Source: Rivularia sp034931125
GTDB taxonomy: Bacteria; Cyanobacteriota; Cyanobacteriia; Cyanobacteriales; Nostocaceae
Reading direction: 5' to 3'
Assembly: GCF_034931125.1 (NCBI RefSeq)
Contig: NZ_JAYGHM010000012.1
Span: forward strand, 62,001-126,000
Length of the DNA: 64,000 nucleotides
A model generated the notes under the pieces. The model had not been told where the DNA came from. It saw only the letters and a program-made list of their open reading frames with translations, and did no database searches. Positions 54,987-64,000 of this stretch are shown here, piece after piece (the first letter of the stretch is position 1; the number at the start of each line of letters is the position of its first letter). The translations under genes were made by a program, and so were the position numbers.

Positions 54987-55658
54987 ATGATTGTGACACA
55001 AGATAAAGCCCTAGCAAATGTGTTTCGTCAAATGGCAACTGGGGCTTTTCCGCCAGTTGTAGAAACCTTTGAACGCAATAAAACTATATTTTTTCCCGGA
55101 GATCCAGCCGAACGAGTTTATTTTCTTCTCAAAGGTGCCGTAAAGCTCTCCAGGGTGTACGAGGCAGGAGAAGAAATAACGGTGGCGCTACTACGAGAAA
55201 ATAGCGTTTTCGGAGTGTTGTCTTTATTAACGGGAAACAAATCAGATAGGTTTTATCATGCTGTAGCATTCACGCCAGTAGAATTACTCTCGGCTCCAAT
55301 TGAACAAGTAGAGCAAGCACTCAAAGAAAATCCCGAATTATCGATGTTGATGTTGCGAGGACTTTCTTCGCGAATCTTGCAGACAGAGATGATGATTGAA
55401 ACTCTTGCTCACCGAGATATGGGTTCTAGATTAGTAAGTTTTTTACTAATTCTGTGTCGAGATTTTGGAGTTCCTTGTGCTGATGGGATAACCATAGATT
55501 TAAAATTATCTCATCAAGCAATTGCCGAAGCAATTGGTTCTACTCGCGTTACCGTTACAAGATTATTAGGCGATTTACGAGAAAAGAAGATGATTTCAAT
55601 ACACAAAAAGAAGATTACGGTACATAAGCCAGTCACTTTAAGTCGGCAATTTACTTGA
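54987..55658 (+). CDS. ntcA: Global nitrogen regulator NtcA (CRP/FNR family)
   Basis: 223 residues from the ATG at 54987, with AGGGAG directly upstream; a slightly longer frame is open but not the usual start. The cyclic-nucleotide-binding-like domain has [20 protein letters not shown], and the DNA-recognition helix is [20 protein letters not shown]. The sequence is as expected for a heterocystous cyanobacterium. With 2-oxoglutarate it activates nitrogen-assimilation genes and heterocyst development. The canonical site upstream suggests that it activates its own gene. Confidence 0.98.
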
Positions 55659-56039
55659 AGCATCTTTATGTTGTTGAACGTCTAATAAGGATTAATCGGA
55701 GGTCTTAATAGTGCGGTATACTCCGCCATAAAGTTGATTTGATTGTCAAAAAAACATCTGAAATAATCGTACCAGCAACAACAAAGTTATCCGGTTGATA
55801 TTACAGATGCTTTTATCCTGGTAGCAGATGAATGATAACTGAGGCTGCTACCAATTCCTAGTCAAACTTTTTAATTGTATTTTCCGATAAATTCCTTGTT
55901 GCGTTTGGATTTTGGCAATACAAAGTCAGGTGAATCTGAAAATAAAGTATATTCAGCCCTTGTCTTATTTGCCTTTCTTCACACACAATAACTGGAAGTA
56001 GTAGGCTTGTATGTGAAAGGATGAATTCGGCACGATTAT
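55659..56039. other. Gene-free stretch
   Basis: About 380 bases between ntcA and the DUF3084 gene. No frame, tandem repeat or clear terminator is seen. Confidence 0.45.
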
Positions 56040-57551
56040 ATGACCACCGCGTTTATCCTCATTACGGCAATCTTAATTTTGGGAGGTTTCATTGCCACCG
56101 TCGGCGATCGCATCGGTACACGGGTTGGCAAAAAACGGCTCTCACTCTTCAACCTGCGTCCCAAAAAGACTGCCGTTTTGGTGACGATTCTTACGGGAAT
56201 AGGTATTTCAGCGTCAACTTTAGCAAGTTTGTTTTTGGTTGATGACGGATTGCGTAAAGGAGTGTTTGAGCTTGAGGATATCCAAAAAGATTTGAGATTG
56301 AAACGAGAACAGCTTCAAGGTGCGACAGCTAATTTAACAATTACTAAAAACGAGTTAGAAGAAGCTAGGAAGCAGCAAGCCCAAGCACAGAAAGATTTGC
56401 TGATAATTAATCGTTCCCTGCAAGCTGCAAACACTAAGCAACGTCAAACTCAAGCCCAACTCAATCAAACTATCAAGCAGCAAGCCCGCACTCAAGCTTT
56501 ATTACAAGGTACTCAATCAAAACTAAATCAAGTTGCCATCCGTTATAAAAAGGCCATTGACGAACTGCAAAGCATTATCGATGAAAGAAACAGCCAAATC
56601 AAAGAAATCAAGCAGCTTAGGGCAGAAAGACAGCGACTATATCTAGAAGCCAAAAAATCTCTAGCTGAAGCTGAAGCTGCGATCAACAAACGCGATCGCG
56701 AACTAGAAAAGCGTCAAGAAGCCATTGACAAGCGCGACGAAAAAATTGCTCAACTTGATAAACAAATTCAAGAACGTAATTCGGAGATTACAGCACGCGA
56801 GAAAATGATTGCTCAACGTCAGAAAGTGATTAACGAAAAGCAAGCTCGTCTTTCGGATTTAGAAAGACAACAAGCTTCTTTAGAGCAACAACTCGCAAAG
56901 CTGGGTCAATCGAATCGCGATCTGCGCTTGGGTAAATTGGCTTTGGTACGGGGACAAGTGATTGCTGAAGCAGTAGTTCGCGTCGAAAAACCCGAAGCAG
57001 CCAAACAAGCAGTAATCAAATTATTACAAGAAGCCAACCGTTCGGCTCTCCAACAGCTAAGCGAACCCGGAAGCAACTCTTCAAAAAATGATGAGAAATC
57101 AATTTTATTTGCCACTGCACAACAAATTCAGCAATTGAGCAAGCAGATTGATGATGGTAGAGAATATGTAGTGCGAATTTTTTCCGCAGGTAACTACGTC
57201 AGGGGAGAACAGCGCATCGAATTTTTTGCGGACTCTGCACCCAACGAAATAGTATTTCAAAGAGGTGAAGTTTTAGCTACTACAACAGCAGATCCGCAAA
57301 CCATGACACCCGATCAAGTAAGACAGCGGTTGGAATTAGTCATTTCTGCTTCTCAATTCCGTGCCAGGAATGCTGGTATTTTAAAAAGTATCCAAATAGA
57401 GGGTACTTTTATTCGGTTTTTGGCTTTATTGCGGCAATACAATCAATCATTAGAGATTAAAGCCGTTGCTGCCCAAGATACTTACAGAGCCGGACCATTA
57501 AAAGTTAAATTAGTGGCAATTTTAAATGGGCAAATAATATTCAGTACTTGA
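56040..57551 (+). CDS. DUF3084 membrane-anchored coiled-coil protein
   Basis: 503 residues. Two membrane segments (about 5-20 and 45-68) flank a GDRIGTRVGKKRLSLFNLRP motif typical of DUF3084. A very long coiled coil (about 75-295) follows, rich in Lys, Glu and Gln with repeated short blocks (INKRDRELEKRQEAIDKRDE). The C-terminal 200 residues are globular. The family is widespread in cyanobacteria and of unknown role. The next gene, a YqgF-like nuclease, is on the same strand about 190 bases away, with GTAGGGA heptamers between them. Confidence 0.88.
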   Translation: MTTAFILITAILILGGFIATVGDRIGTRVGKKRLSLFNLRPKKTAVLVTILTGIGISASTLASLFLVDDGLRKGVFELEDIQKDLRLKREQLQGATANLTITKNELEEARKQQAQAQKDLLIINRSLQAANTKQRQTQAQLNQTIKQQARTQALLQGTQSKLNQVAIRYKKAIDELQSIIDERNSQIKEIKQLRAERQRLYLEAKKSLAEAEAAINKRDRELEKRQEAIDKRDEKIAQLDKQIQERNSEITAREKMIAQRQKVINEKQARLSDLERQQASLEQQLAKLGQSNRDLRLGKLALVRGQVIAEAVVRVEKPEAAKQAVIKLLQEANRSALQQLSEPGSNSSKNDEKSILFATAQQIQQLSKQIDDGREYVVRIFSAGNYVRGEQRIEFFADSAPNEIVFQRGEVLATTTADPQTMTPDQVRQRLELVISASQFRARNAGILKSIQIEGTFIRFLALLRQYNQSLEIKAVAAQDTYRAGPLKVKLVAILNGQIIFST

Positions 57552-57579
57552 AAAATTCGGTTTGATTTTTAAACTTATT

Positions 57580-57616
57580 TGTAGGGAGTAGGGAGTAGGG
57601 AGTAGAGAGTAGGGAA
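57580..57616. repeat. STRR heptamer repeat (GTAGGGA)
   Basis: Five tandem copies of the heptamer GTAGGGA with one variant (GTAGAGA), between the DUF3084 and YqgF-like genes. Confidence 0.85.
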
Positions 57617-57739
57617 TATCGGATTAAGTTTTTTTAAGCCGATCGCGGTCGAACTGATTGCTAAAAGGTGATTGGTTTTTTAATATTTATCTATAAGTTG
57701 CTAATTAATCTTGTATAGTACCATTTCACAGTTTTTTAT

Positions 57740-58174
57740 ATGACTTCCCGTAAATTTTCACCTTCTGATTCGGTGATTTTGGGTTTTGACCCCGGTCGAG
57801 ATAAGTGCGGTGTGGCTGTAATGGGGTTAGATAGGCAACTTCAATATCACGAAGTTCTATCTTCTAGTAACGCGATCGCCACTATCAAAGTTTTGTATCA
57901 AAAATATGCAATTTCTTTATTAGTTATGGGAGACCAAACTACATCAAAGCTTTGGAAACAACAAATACAGGAAAATTTATCTCCGACGGTAAATATTATT
58001 TTAGTAGATGAGCGCTATACAAGTTTAGAAGCACGCGATCGCTATTGGATAATGTACCCACCCAAGGGATTTACCAAACTATTACCCGCAGGAATGCGAA
58101 CTCCACCTCGTCCGATAGATGATATTGTTGCCATCTTGCTGATTGAAAGGTATCTTAACCGCTTAACTCAGTAA
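57740..58174 (+). CDS. YqgF/RuvX-like RNase H-fold protein
   Basis: 144 residues. The fold is RNase H-like: an N-terminal Asp in ILGFDPGRDKCGVAVMG, a second acidic site in ILVDERYTSLEARDRY, and a C-terminal Asp in RPIDDIVAILLIERYL. The family includes the pre-16S rRNA nuclease YqgF and Holliday-junction-resolvase-like proteins. This is a cyanobacterial variant distinct from canonical YqgF, commonly found beside DUF3084, as here. No direct biochemical evidence is implied. Confidence 0.8.
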   Translation: MTSRKFSPSDSVILGFDPGRDKCGVAVMGLDRQLQYHEVLSSSNAIATIKVLYQKYAISLLVMGDQTTSKLWKQQIQENLSPTVNIILVDERYTSLEARDRYWIMYPPKGFTKLLPAGMRTPPRPIDDIVAILLIERYLNRLTQ

Positions 58175-58189
58175 TTAGGAGCAAGTAGA

Positions 58190-58281
58190 GAAGGTTAGGA
58201 GTTAGGAGTTAGGAGTTAGTTATTACACCTTCGACCTTTAACCTTTAACCTTTGACCGTTAACCTTTAACCTTTAACCTTA
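58190..58281. repeat. STRR heptamers (TTAGGAG and CCTTTAA)
   Basis: TTAGGAG copies at about 58195-58220, then tandem ACCTTTA heptamers (with the variant ACCTTTG and ACCGTTA) at about 58228-58281. They fill the gap between convergent genes. Confidence 0.9.
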
Positions 58282-58284
58282 TTT

Positions 58285-58548
58285 TTAAATTTCAGATCGA
58301 ATTGTAAAAACATAATCTCCTCCCGGTTCGAGTTGATAATCTTTTTGTTCTAAAAAGCGGCTGAGAGGTTCTTTGATTAAGGCTCTACCCTGAGAGGGTG
58401 TAATTGACAACTCAGCTTGACTAAAATGCCACTGAAATCGCCATTCAAACTCACCTGCTTTTACTTCACCTTCTAGTAAACTGTTTTGCCACGATTGTCG
58501 AGTGATTCGCACGTGGGCTGTGGTTTGCGGTAGTCTTTTAGAACTCAC
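58285..58548 (-). CDS. DUF3146 family protein
   Basis: 87 residues from the GTG at 58548, where homologues begin (SSKRLPQTTAHVRITRQSW); a TTG at 58560 is the alternative. Family marks are GEFEWRFQWHF, ALIKEPLSRFLEQKDYQLEP and GGDYVFTIR. It is a small soluble protein conserved in cyanobacteria with no known role. It ends next to CCTTTAA heptamers. Confidence 0.8.
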   Translation of the reverse strand: MSSKRLPQTTAHVRITRQSWQNSLLEGEVKAGEFEWRFQWHFSQAELSITPSQGRALIKEPLSRFLEQKDYQLEPGGDYVFTIRSEI

Positions 58549-58560
58549 GATTGATTGCAA

Positions 58561-59188
58561 TACGGACTAACTAATAATTTTTACTATAAAAGCATTTACG
58601 CAAAGCCCTCCTTTTCTGAAGCAGGGTTGGGGGGATTTTTTGACTATTGCTGCGTAAACCCTACACTTAACATAACTTAAATTTAAGTTAGGTCAAATGA
58701 CTTTATACATTTTATGAACTACCGGAAACGCTATACACTGCTCGCGCAAAGTGAACCTTTATGGAGTCATGTACGCAAGCAAAGAGATTAAATTTCAGAT
58801 GCCAATTTTTTTTCTAATGTAATCAATTCTTGAAATTAAATTATTAAAGCACGGAAAATAAAAATAGATTTTTATAAAAAATGGAAACCTTTTAATGTCG
58901 CCAATCGTTAATGAGCTTAACATTCATAAATTTCCTGGCTAACCCCACCTAAACTCATTGTAGGTGAGGACTGTGCCTGACATTTTCTTGCAAATTTCAG
59001 TGCGGATTTTAGATTTGCGATCGACTCGCAATTCCGGACACTTGCTACAGCGGCTGCTCTCCACCGGAGAACCGCGCTAGTTCTCAAGGTCGGGAGGCGA
59101 CCCATAAGAGTGTCTCCCTTCAGTAAAGAGTAGCTTTTAATCGGCGACAGAACAATATAGTGTCCTTAAAATCTAAAATCCCGACCGT
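58561..59188. other. Gene-free stretch with dispersed repeats
   Basis: About 630 bases between pnp and the DUF3146 gene. A GC-rich segment at about 59020-59110, with a GAGAACC/GGTTCTC-like stem, resembles dispersed Nostocales repeats. A 62-codon frame there is not convincing as a gene. Confidence 0.5.
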
Positions 59189-61342
59189 TTAAGCGGTAGC
59201 AGCTGCTTCTCGCGCCGCAGCGGCTTGTTCTGGATGAATGCCTAAGCGGGTAAGATTTATTCTACCTTTACTGTCAATTTCCCGAACTTTGACAATTACT
59301 TCATCACCAACAGCAACTTCATCTTCAACTTTACCAACTCGATAGTCGGCTAGCTGGGAAATATGAATCATCCCTTCTTTGCTGGGTAAAAACTCAACAA
59401 AGGCACCAATTGGAATAATTCGAGTTACTCTACCAACATAAACGTCACCTTCATTGAGCTTGCGCGTCATTGATTGAATGATAAAGCGGGCTTTTTTGGC
59501 TTTATTCTCATCTATGGCGGCAATTGTCACGGTACCGTCATCTTCGATGTCGATTGTGGCTCCTGTTTCTTCAGTAATTCCTTTAATGGTTTTACCTCCA
59601 GGACCAATTACCAAACCAATCATGTCTGAGTCAATCTTGATGGTTAATAACCGTGGAGCATAAGGTGACATTTCCGGACGCGGTTTGTCGATGCAAGCAA
59701 GCATTTTTTCTAAAATGTGCAGCCGCGCATCTTTGGCTTGGTGAACCGCTTGGGCGATAACCTCTAAGGATAAACCGGAGATTTTCATATCCATTTGCAG
59801 TGCGGTGATGCCTGTATCGGTTCCGGCGACTTTAAAATCCATATCGCCTAAGAAGTCTTCGATACCTTGAATATCCGTCAAAACACGGATTTCGTCATCT
59901 TCTTTAATTAAACCCATTGCCGCACCGCTAACAGGTTTGGTAATCGGTACTCCTGCATCCATTAAGGCTAGGGTTGAAGCACACACCGAACCCATTGATG
60001 TAGAACCGTTAGAAGAAAGCACCTCGGATACTACTCTAAGTACGTAGGGGAATTCACTCTTTGATGGTAATACAGTCAATAAAGCTCTTTCTGCCAAAGC
60101 ACCGTGACCAATTTCTCTGCGTCCCGGCGGACGTAAAGGCTTGGTTTCCCCAACAGAGTATGGTGGGAAGTTATAATGGTGTAAGTAATGCTTTTGCTGG
60201 TCTGGTTGCAGGTCGTCGTTTAAGTTTTGAGCATCTCCGGGTGTTCCCAATGTACAAATAGATAACACCTGGGTGAGTCCCCTGTTAAATAAACCGCTAC
60301 CGTGAACTCTTTTTGGCAAAATACCTACTTGACAGGATACTGGACGAACTTCATCAAGCTTACGACCATCAACGCGCACACCATCTTCAACGATCTGACG
60401 ACGCATTAACTTTTTGGTTATGGCTTTGAAAGTGTTGCCGAGTGCCTTACTATCTTCGCTTGCAGCGACTCGAATCGAGTCTTCCTCTGGTAGCTCCTCA
60501 ATTTCTTTGGAGATTTCGTCTTTGATCACATCCAATGCTTCATCGCGTTGGGCTTTTGTGAAATCGAACTGGGACAGAACTTTTTTGATGCCATCGTTAG
60601 CGCGATCGCGAATAAAGTTTTCTAAAGTGGTATCTACTTCGGGTGGTTCTTCGCTAACAATTTCGATGCCTAGTTCTTTTAGCAAATCTAGTTGTGCTTG
60701 GATTAAATCTTGTACCGCTTCGTAACCAAATTCAATCGCTTCGATAATATCTTGTTCTGGTAGCTGATTGGCTCCCGCTTCCACCATGATTACACCGTGC
60801 GGAGAACCTGCAACAACTAAATCCAAGTCTCCAGCACTAACTTCTGCATAGGTAGGATTAATGACAAAATCATCTCCTACTAAGCCCACTCGTACCGCAG
60901 CCATTGGCCCGTTGAAAGGAATCTTTGCCAATAAGGTCGCAATACTTGCACCTGTAACTGCCAGCACATCCGGTGGTACTTCTTCATCTACCGAAAGAGT
61001 GACTGCTATAACTTGTAGGTCATCTCGCAACCAAGAAGGAAACAAAGGACGTAAAGGACGGTCAATTAAACGACTGGTAAGAGTTGCTTTTTCTGGAGGT
61101 CGTCCTTCTCTTCTGAGAATACCTCCGGGGATTCTACCTGCTGAGTATAATCTCTCTTCGTAATCTACAGTTAAAGGTAGAAAATCAATTCCTTGTCTCG
61201 CTTGCGATCGCGTCGCTGTCACCAATACTGCCGTATCCCCCGATTGTATCATTACAGACCCGCCAGCCTGGGGAGCTAACAAGCCAACTTTCAGTCGAAT
61301 ATCCCGTCCGTCAAAGGATATTGACTTTTCAAATTCTTCCAT
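59189..61342 (-). CDS. pnp: Polynucleotide phosphorylase
   Basis: 717 residues, the full set of domains: two RNase PH domains (from the N-terminus, and from about 325 with VDGRKLDEVRPV), a helical linker, a KH domain (IGLVIGPGGKTIKGITEETG) and an S1 domain (VYVGRVTRIIPIGAFVEFLP). The active-site region has the expected GTDTGITALQMDMKI acidic pair. It degrades RNA 3' to 5' with phosphate and adds heteropolymeric tails in cyanobacteria. It is transcribed leftward and stands alone, with 770 gene-free bases upstream. Confidence 0.98.
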   Translation of the reverse strand: MEEFEKSISFDGRDIRLKVGLLAPQAGGSVMIQSGDTAVLVTATRSQARQGIDFLPLTVDYEERLYSAGRIPGGILRREGRPPEKATLTSRLIDRPLRPLFPSWLRDDLQVIAVTLSVDEEVPPDVLAVTGASIATLLAKIPFNGPMAAVRVGLVGDDFVINPTYAEVSAGDLDLVVAGSPHGVIMVEAGANQLPEQDIIEAIEFGYEAVQDLIQAQLDLLKELGIEIVSEEPPEVDTTLENFIRDRANDGIKKVLSQFDFTKAQRDEALDVIKDEISKEIEELPEEDSIRVAASEDSKALGNTFKAITKKLMRRQIVEDGVRVDGRKLDEVRPVSCQVGILPKRVHGSGLFNRGLTQVLSICTLGTPGDAQNLNDDLQPDQQKHYLHHYNFPPYSVGETKPLRPPGRREIGHGALAERALLTVLPSKSEFPYVLRVVSEVLSSNGSTSMGSVCASTLALMDAGVPITKPVSGAAMGLIKEDDEIRVLTDIQGIEDFLGDMDFKVAGTDTGITALQMDMKISGLSLEVIAQAVHQAKDARLHILEKMLACIDKPRPEMSPYAPRLLTIKIDSDMIGLVIGPGGKTIKGITEETGATIDIEDDGTVTIAAIDENKAKKARFIIQSMTRKLNEGDVYVGRVTRIIPIGAFVEFLPSKEGMIHISQLADYRVGKVEDEVAVGDEVIVKVREIDSKGRINLTRLGIHPEQAAAAREAAATA

Positions 61343-62114
61343 TCAGTTCTTTTTCCTTCTATGCACTATTCGCTCTCAGTGGCAATCCTAACATTTATGC
61401 TCTGTTGCTTGTCGTAGTAACTTATAAATCAGTGAAATTAGTTTTCAACTATCGATAATTAGTGATCGCTGTTTACTTTGTTTGAGTTTTGTTGCAAACT
61501 CTTTACTTTTAACTCCTAACTGCGCTGGTTGATTGTGGCAGTACAATAAAGTTAACGTAAAGAAATGTCTTTTTGGTCTTTTTGCACTTTCATCGGAAGT
61601 TTGGTTTGATATAACAGCAGATCGTATTTTCTGTGGTGGGTAATTGATTTAATTAAAAAGGCTGCGCGACTATAGCACTAAGCGTCAAATTCAAACCGCT
61701 TTCAAGGTTATTCCGAGGACAAGATTAATAGCCACAGAGGGCGTGAAGTACTGTTCTAATGTTGGAGGAATAGATATAATTTAACTCTACTTTTTCGCGA
61801 TTTTATTAGTGGTGATTAAATTTAAAAGTCATAAAAAATAGCTTTTTGATGTATCTTATACAGAGAAGCAGGAGCAAAATTAAATCGTTCGAAATTAAAG
61901 ATAGCTAAATTAACCAAATTGATTTTTTTGATATGAGGGGTTATTTATTGCGACCGCTTTGATAATTAAGTTCGATATATCTTGTTTAATTTACTATATT
62001 TTTTTATATTTAACAAATTTTTATAGCTGAGAAATATAAACTATAAAATTACATTTTTTCCGAATCAACTGTTTGAAAGTATTAGTTCTACAATAATTTG
62101 ACTGTCGTTGGCAT
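61343..62114. other. Divergent intergenic region (pnp / SNF2 helicase)
   Basis: About 770 AT-rich bases without a gene. The pnp leader lies here; cyanobacterial pnp is often preceded by rpsN, which I do not find. A weak ATAGCTTTTTGATG/AT-rich stretch holds no clear hairpin. Confidence 0.4.
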
Positions 62115-64000
62115 ATGGCAATTTTACACGGTAGTTGGTTAGTAAAAAATCAAGATAGCTGTTTTTTTGTATGGGGAGAAACTTGGCGTTCTATAAGTCC
62201 AGATTCTAGTCAAGATGCTTCTAGGGTGCAGCCTCATCATGGAGCTATGACTCCATTTGAGTTATTAGAGTTATTGCGTTCTCGTAACATAGCAATCCCC
62301 AAAGAGTGGGTACAGGCTCAAGCGCAATCAATTAATTCAGGCAAAAAACGCAAGGCTACTGCTACAGATGATAACGGCGTAAATTTACGTTCGTTATCTA
62401 TTGTTGTTGCTTTACCAACTCATATTCCTCAAGAAGATAATCAAAAGAAAAAAACTAGAACTAAAAACAAAAGTCAAGAAATTGATTTAATATACCCGCT
62501 ACATTCAGCAATTGTTGAAGAAGCAGCGAAACCAGAATATTTGCAACCTTGGCAAGTTAATGGTTTTCGTTTGAACTCTAAAGACGCAATAAAATTTTTA
62601 ACTTCTTTACCGATGAATGTTGCTAACGATGAGCAAACTTTTATCGGAGGAGATTTACGCTTTTGGTCGCAAGTTGCTCGCTGGGGTTTGGATTTAATTG
62701 CTAGGTGCAAATTTTTACCCAAAATTGAAAATGCGGATAATCTAGATCGTAAAATTGCTAGTTGGACAGCACTTATAGATAGTGCGGTTGACGAAAGTCG
62801 GTTAGATAAATATTCTCGATCGATGCCTTTATCATGTCGGGTATATCAAGCAGACTCAGATGATTACCCATTAATTAATTTACCACCGGAATCCGAGCAG
62901 CTACTGCTAGATTTTCTAAATAAAACTATAGATGCTCAAGTGCGAGCAATGGTAAATCTGGATGCAGGAGAAACTCGATTGCTGACATCCCTACCATCTG
63001 TAGTTAGACAATGGTTATACTCCTTGAGCAGCAATAAAAACTCAATTAGTGCAGATACACCTGAAGTTGAAAGGTTAGAAGCAGCGCTGAATGCTTGGAC
63101 AATGCCTTTACAAAACCAACTCGGACAAAGAAGCCTGTTTCGCACTTGTTTTGTATTGCGGACTCCAGAAGCAGGGAAAACAGAGTGGCTGTTGGAATAT
63201 TATCTGCAAGCGATCGACGATGAAGAATTTTTATTAGATGCACAAACTATTTGGAATCATCCGGTTGAACAGTTTGCTTACCAAAATCGCACGATTGACA
63301 AACCCCAAGAAACATTTTTACGAGGTTTGGGTTTAGCTTCGCGACTTTATCCAATCATTGCACCGAGCTTAGATACAGCATTACCGCAATTTTGTCGTCT
63401 CGAACCGATACAAGCGTATGATTTTATTAAATCGGTAACTTGGCGGCTTGAAGATAGCGGTTTAGGTGTAGTTTTACCTCCAAGCTTAGCAAATCGCGAT
63501 GGTTGGGCGAATCGTTTGGGTTTAAAAGTCAGCGCTCAAACTCCGAAGAAAAATGAACGTTTGGGTTTGCAAAGTTTACTTAATTTCAGGTGGGAATTAG
63601 CGATCGGAGGACAAACTCTTTCCCAGCAAGAATTCAACAAACTTGTAGCTTTAAATAGTCCCTTAGTAGAAATCAACGGTGAGTGGGTAGAATTGCGATC
63701 GCAAGATATTAAAACAGCACAGACATTTTTTGCTAGTAGAAAAGAGAAAATGGCGTTGTCTTTAGAAGATGCGCTGCGGTTGGGTTCCGGGGATACTCAA
63801 ACCATCGAAAAACTACCCGTAGTCAGCTTTGAAGCCTCTGGAGCGTTGCAAGAGTTAATTACCAATCTCACGGATAATCAAGAGATAGAAACATTACCCA
63901 CACCTGAGAGTTTTCGCGGAGAATTGCGACCATATCAGCGACGGGGAATGTCTTGGCTGTCATTCTTGGAACGTTGGGGTTTGGGTGCTTGTTTAGCCGA
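62115..64000 (+). CDS. SNF2-family helicase, N-terminal part (runs off window)
   Basis: 628 complete codons from ATG 62115 (MAILHGSWLVKNQDSCFFVW) with no stop before the window end. The first 500 residues are the cyanobacterial/actinobacterial SNF2-associated N-terminal region (PF12419-like), with FELLELLRSRNIAIPKEW, GQRSLFRTCFVLRTPE and LRLGSGDTQTIEKLPVV. The helicase motor begins with FRGELRPYQRRGMSWLSFLE and RWGLGACLA, just before the Walker A. It belongs to the large SWI2/SNF2 ATPases found in many bacteria, where the role in DNA or transcription remodelling is not settled. The catalytic core is cut off. Confidence 0.9.
   Translation, partial: MAILHGSWLVKNQDSCFFVWGETWRSISPDSSQDASRVQPHHGAMTPFELLELLRSRNIAIPKEWVQAQAQSINSGKKRKATATDDNGVNLRSLSIVVALPTHIPQEDNQKKKTRTKNKSQEIDLIYPLHSAIVEEAAKPEYLQPWQVNGFRLNSKDAIKFLTSLPMNVANDEQTFIGGDLRFWSQVARWGLDLIARCKFLPKIENADNLDRKIASWTALIDSAVDESRLDKYSRSMPLSCRVYQADSDDYPLINLPPESEQLLLDFLNKTIDAQVRAMVNLDAGETRLLTSLPSVVRQWLYSLSSNKNSISADTPEVERLEAALNAWTMPLQNQLGQRSLFRTCFVLRTPEAGKTEWLLEYYLQAIDDEEFLLDAQTIWNHPVEQFAYQNRTIDKPQETFLRGLGLASRLYPIIAPSLDTALPQFCRLEPIQAYDFIKSVTWRLEDSGLGVVLPPSLANRDGWANRLGLKVSAQTPKKNERLGLQSLLNFRWELAIGGQTLSQQEFNKLVALNSPLVEINGEWVELRSQDIKTAQTFFASRKEKMALSLEDALRLGSGDTQTIEKLPVVSFEASGALQELITNLTDNQEIETLPTPESFRGELRPYQRRGMSWLSFLERWGLGACLA

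Noticed and set aside
58917..59105. 62-codon frame downstream of pnp
   Set aside because: It falls in a GC-rich dispersed repeat and resembles no known protein.

Overview
The window is cyanobacterial, most likely from a filamentous, heterocyst-forming Nostocales species of the Calothrix/Rivularia type. This is an inference from the combination seen here: NtcA behind a textbook NtcA-type promoter, a PSRP-3/Ycf65 ribosomal protein, atpB and atpC in their own unit, HIP1-like octamers (GCGATCGC) scattered through genes, and abundant heptanucleotide tandem repeats (STRR) between genes. Two runs of N (965-1032 and 43115-43236) are assembly gaps lying next to such repeats.

Layout. 1-4.4 kb: a HEAT-repeat protein cut by the window edge, a small membrane protein, a GPH-type sugar transporter, a phosphoribosyltransferase and an AEC transporter. 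4.4-7.5 kb: a structured intergenic region, a VanY-type carboxypeptidase, then a decayed accessory patch (an hsdS relic, a Uma2 nuclease, an antitoxin-like gene broken by a stop) ending at tRNA-Ala(GGC). 7.5-14.7 kb: housekeeping (hisF, ruvB, PSRP-3) with a TPR protein, a stand-alone condensation-type acyltransferase and a HAD hydrolase. 15.1-18.9 kb: a four-gene IcfG-type partner-switching operon (kinase-like ATPase, STAS, PP2C phosphatase, and an ATPase-STAS fusion). 19.0-21.2 kb: atpB-atpC, separated by a tandem-repeat insertion.

21.9-32.8 kb: an eight-gene same-strand polysaccharide-type cluster: two divergent MurG-like glycosyltransferases, a GT4, a GT2, an ABC exporter, a two-domain histidine phosphatase, a nucleotide-sugar epimerase and an outer-membrane porin. 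It is followed by a receiver-only response regulator, a 221-bp MITE-like element, a polysaccharide deacetylase and a complete histidine kinase/OmpR regulator pair. I infer that the cluster makes, exports and remodels an extracellular or envelope glycan. This is the best candidate for an undescribed system in the window.

38-51.5 kb: a SirB1-type protein, an SRPBCC protein, a five-repeat MscS-like membrane protein, a dynamin/Era-like GTPase, tpiA, folP, an SPFH protein, a DUF1400 hydrolase, a Wza-type export protein and an ABC ATPase. 52.2-53.0 kb: a HigBA-like toxin-antitoxin operon whose toxin carries a TAG stop. 53.0-64 kb: hisB, fabI, ntcA, a coiled-coil DUF3084 protein, a YqgF-like nuclease, DUF3146, pnp, and the N-terminal two thirds of a SNF2-family helicase cut by the window end.
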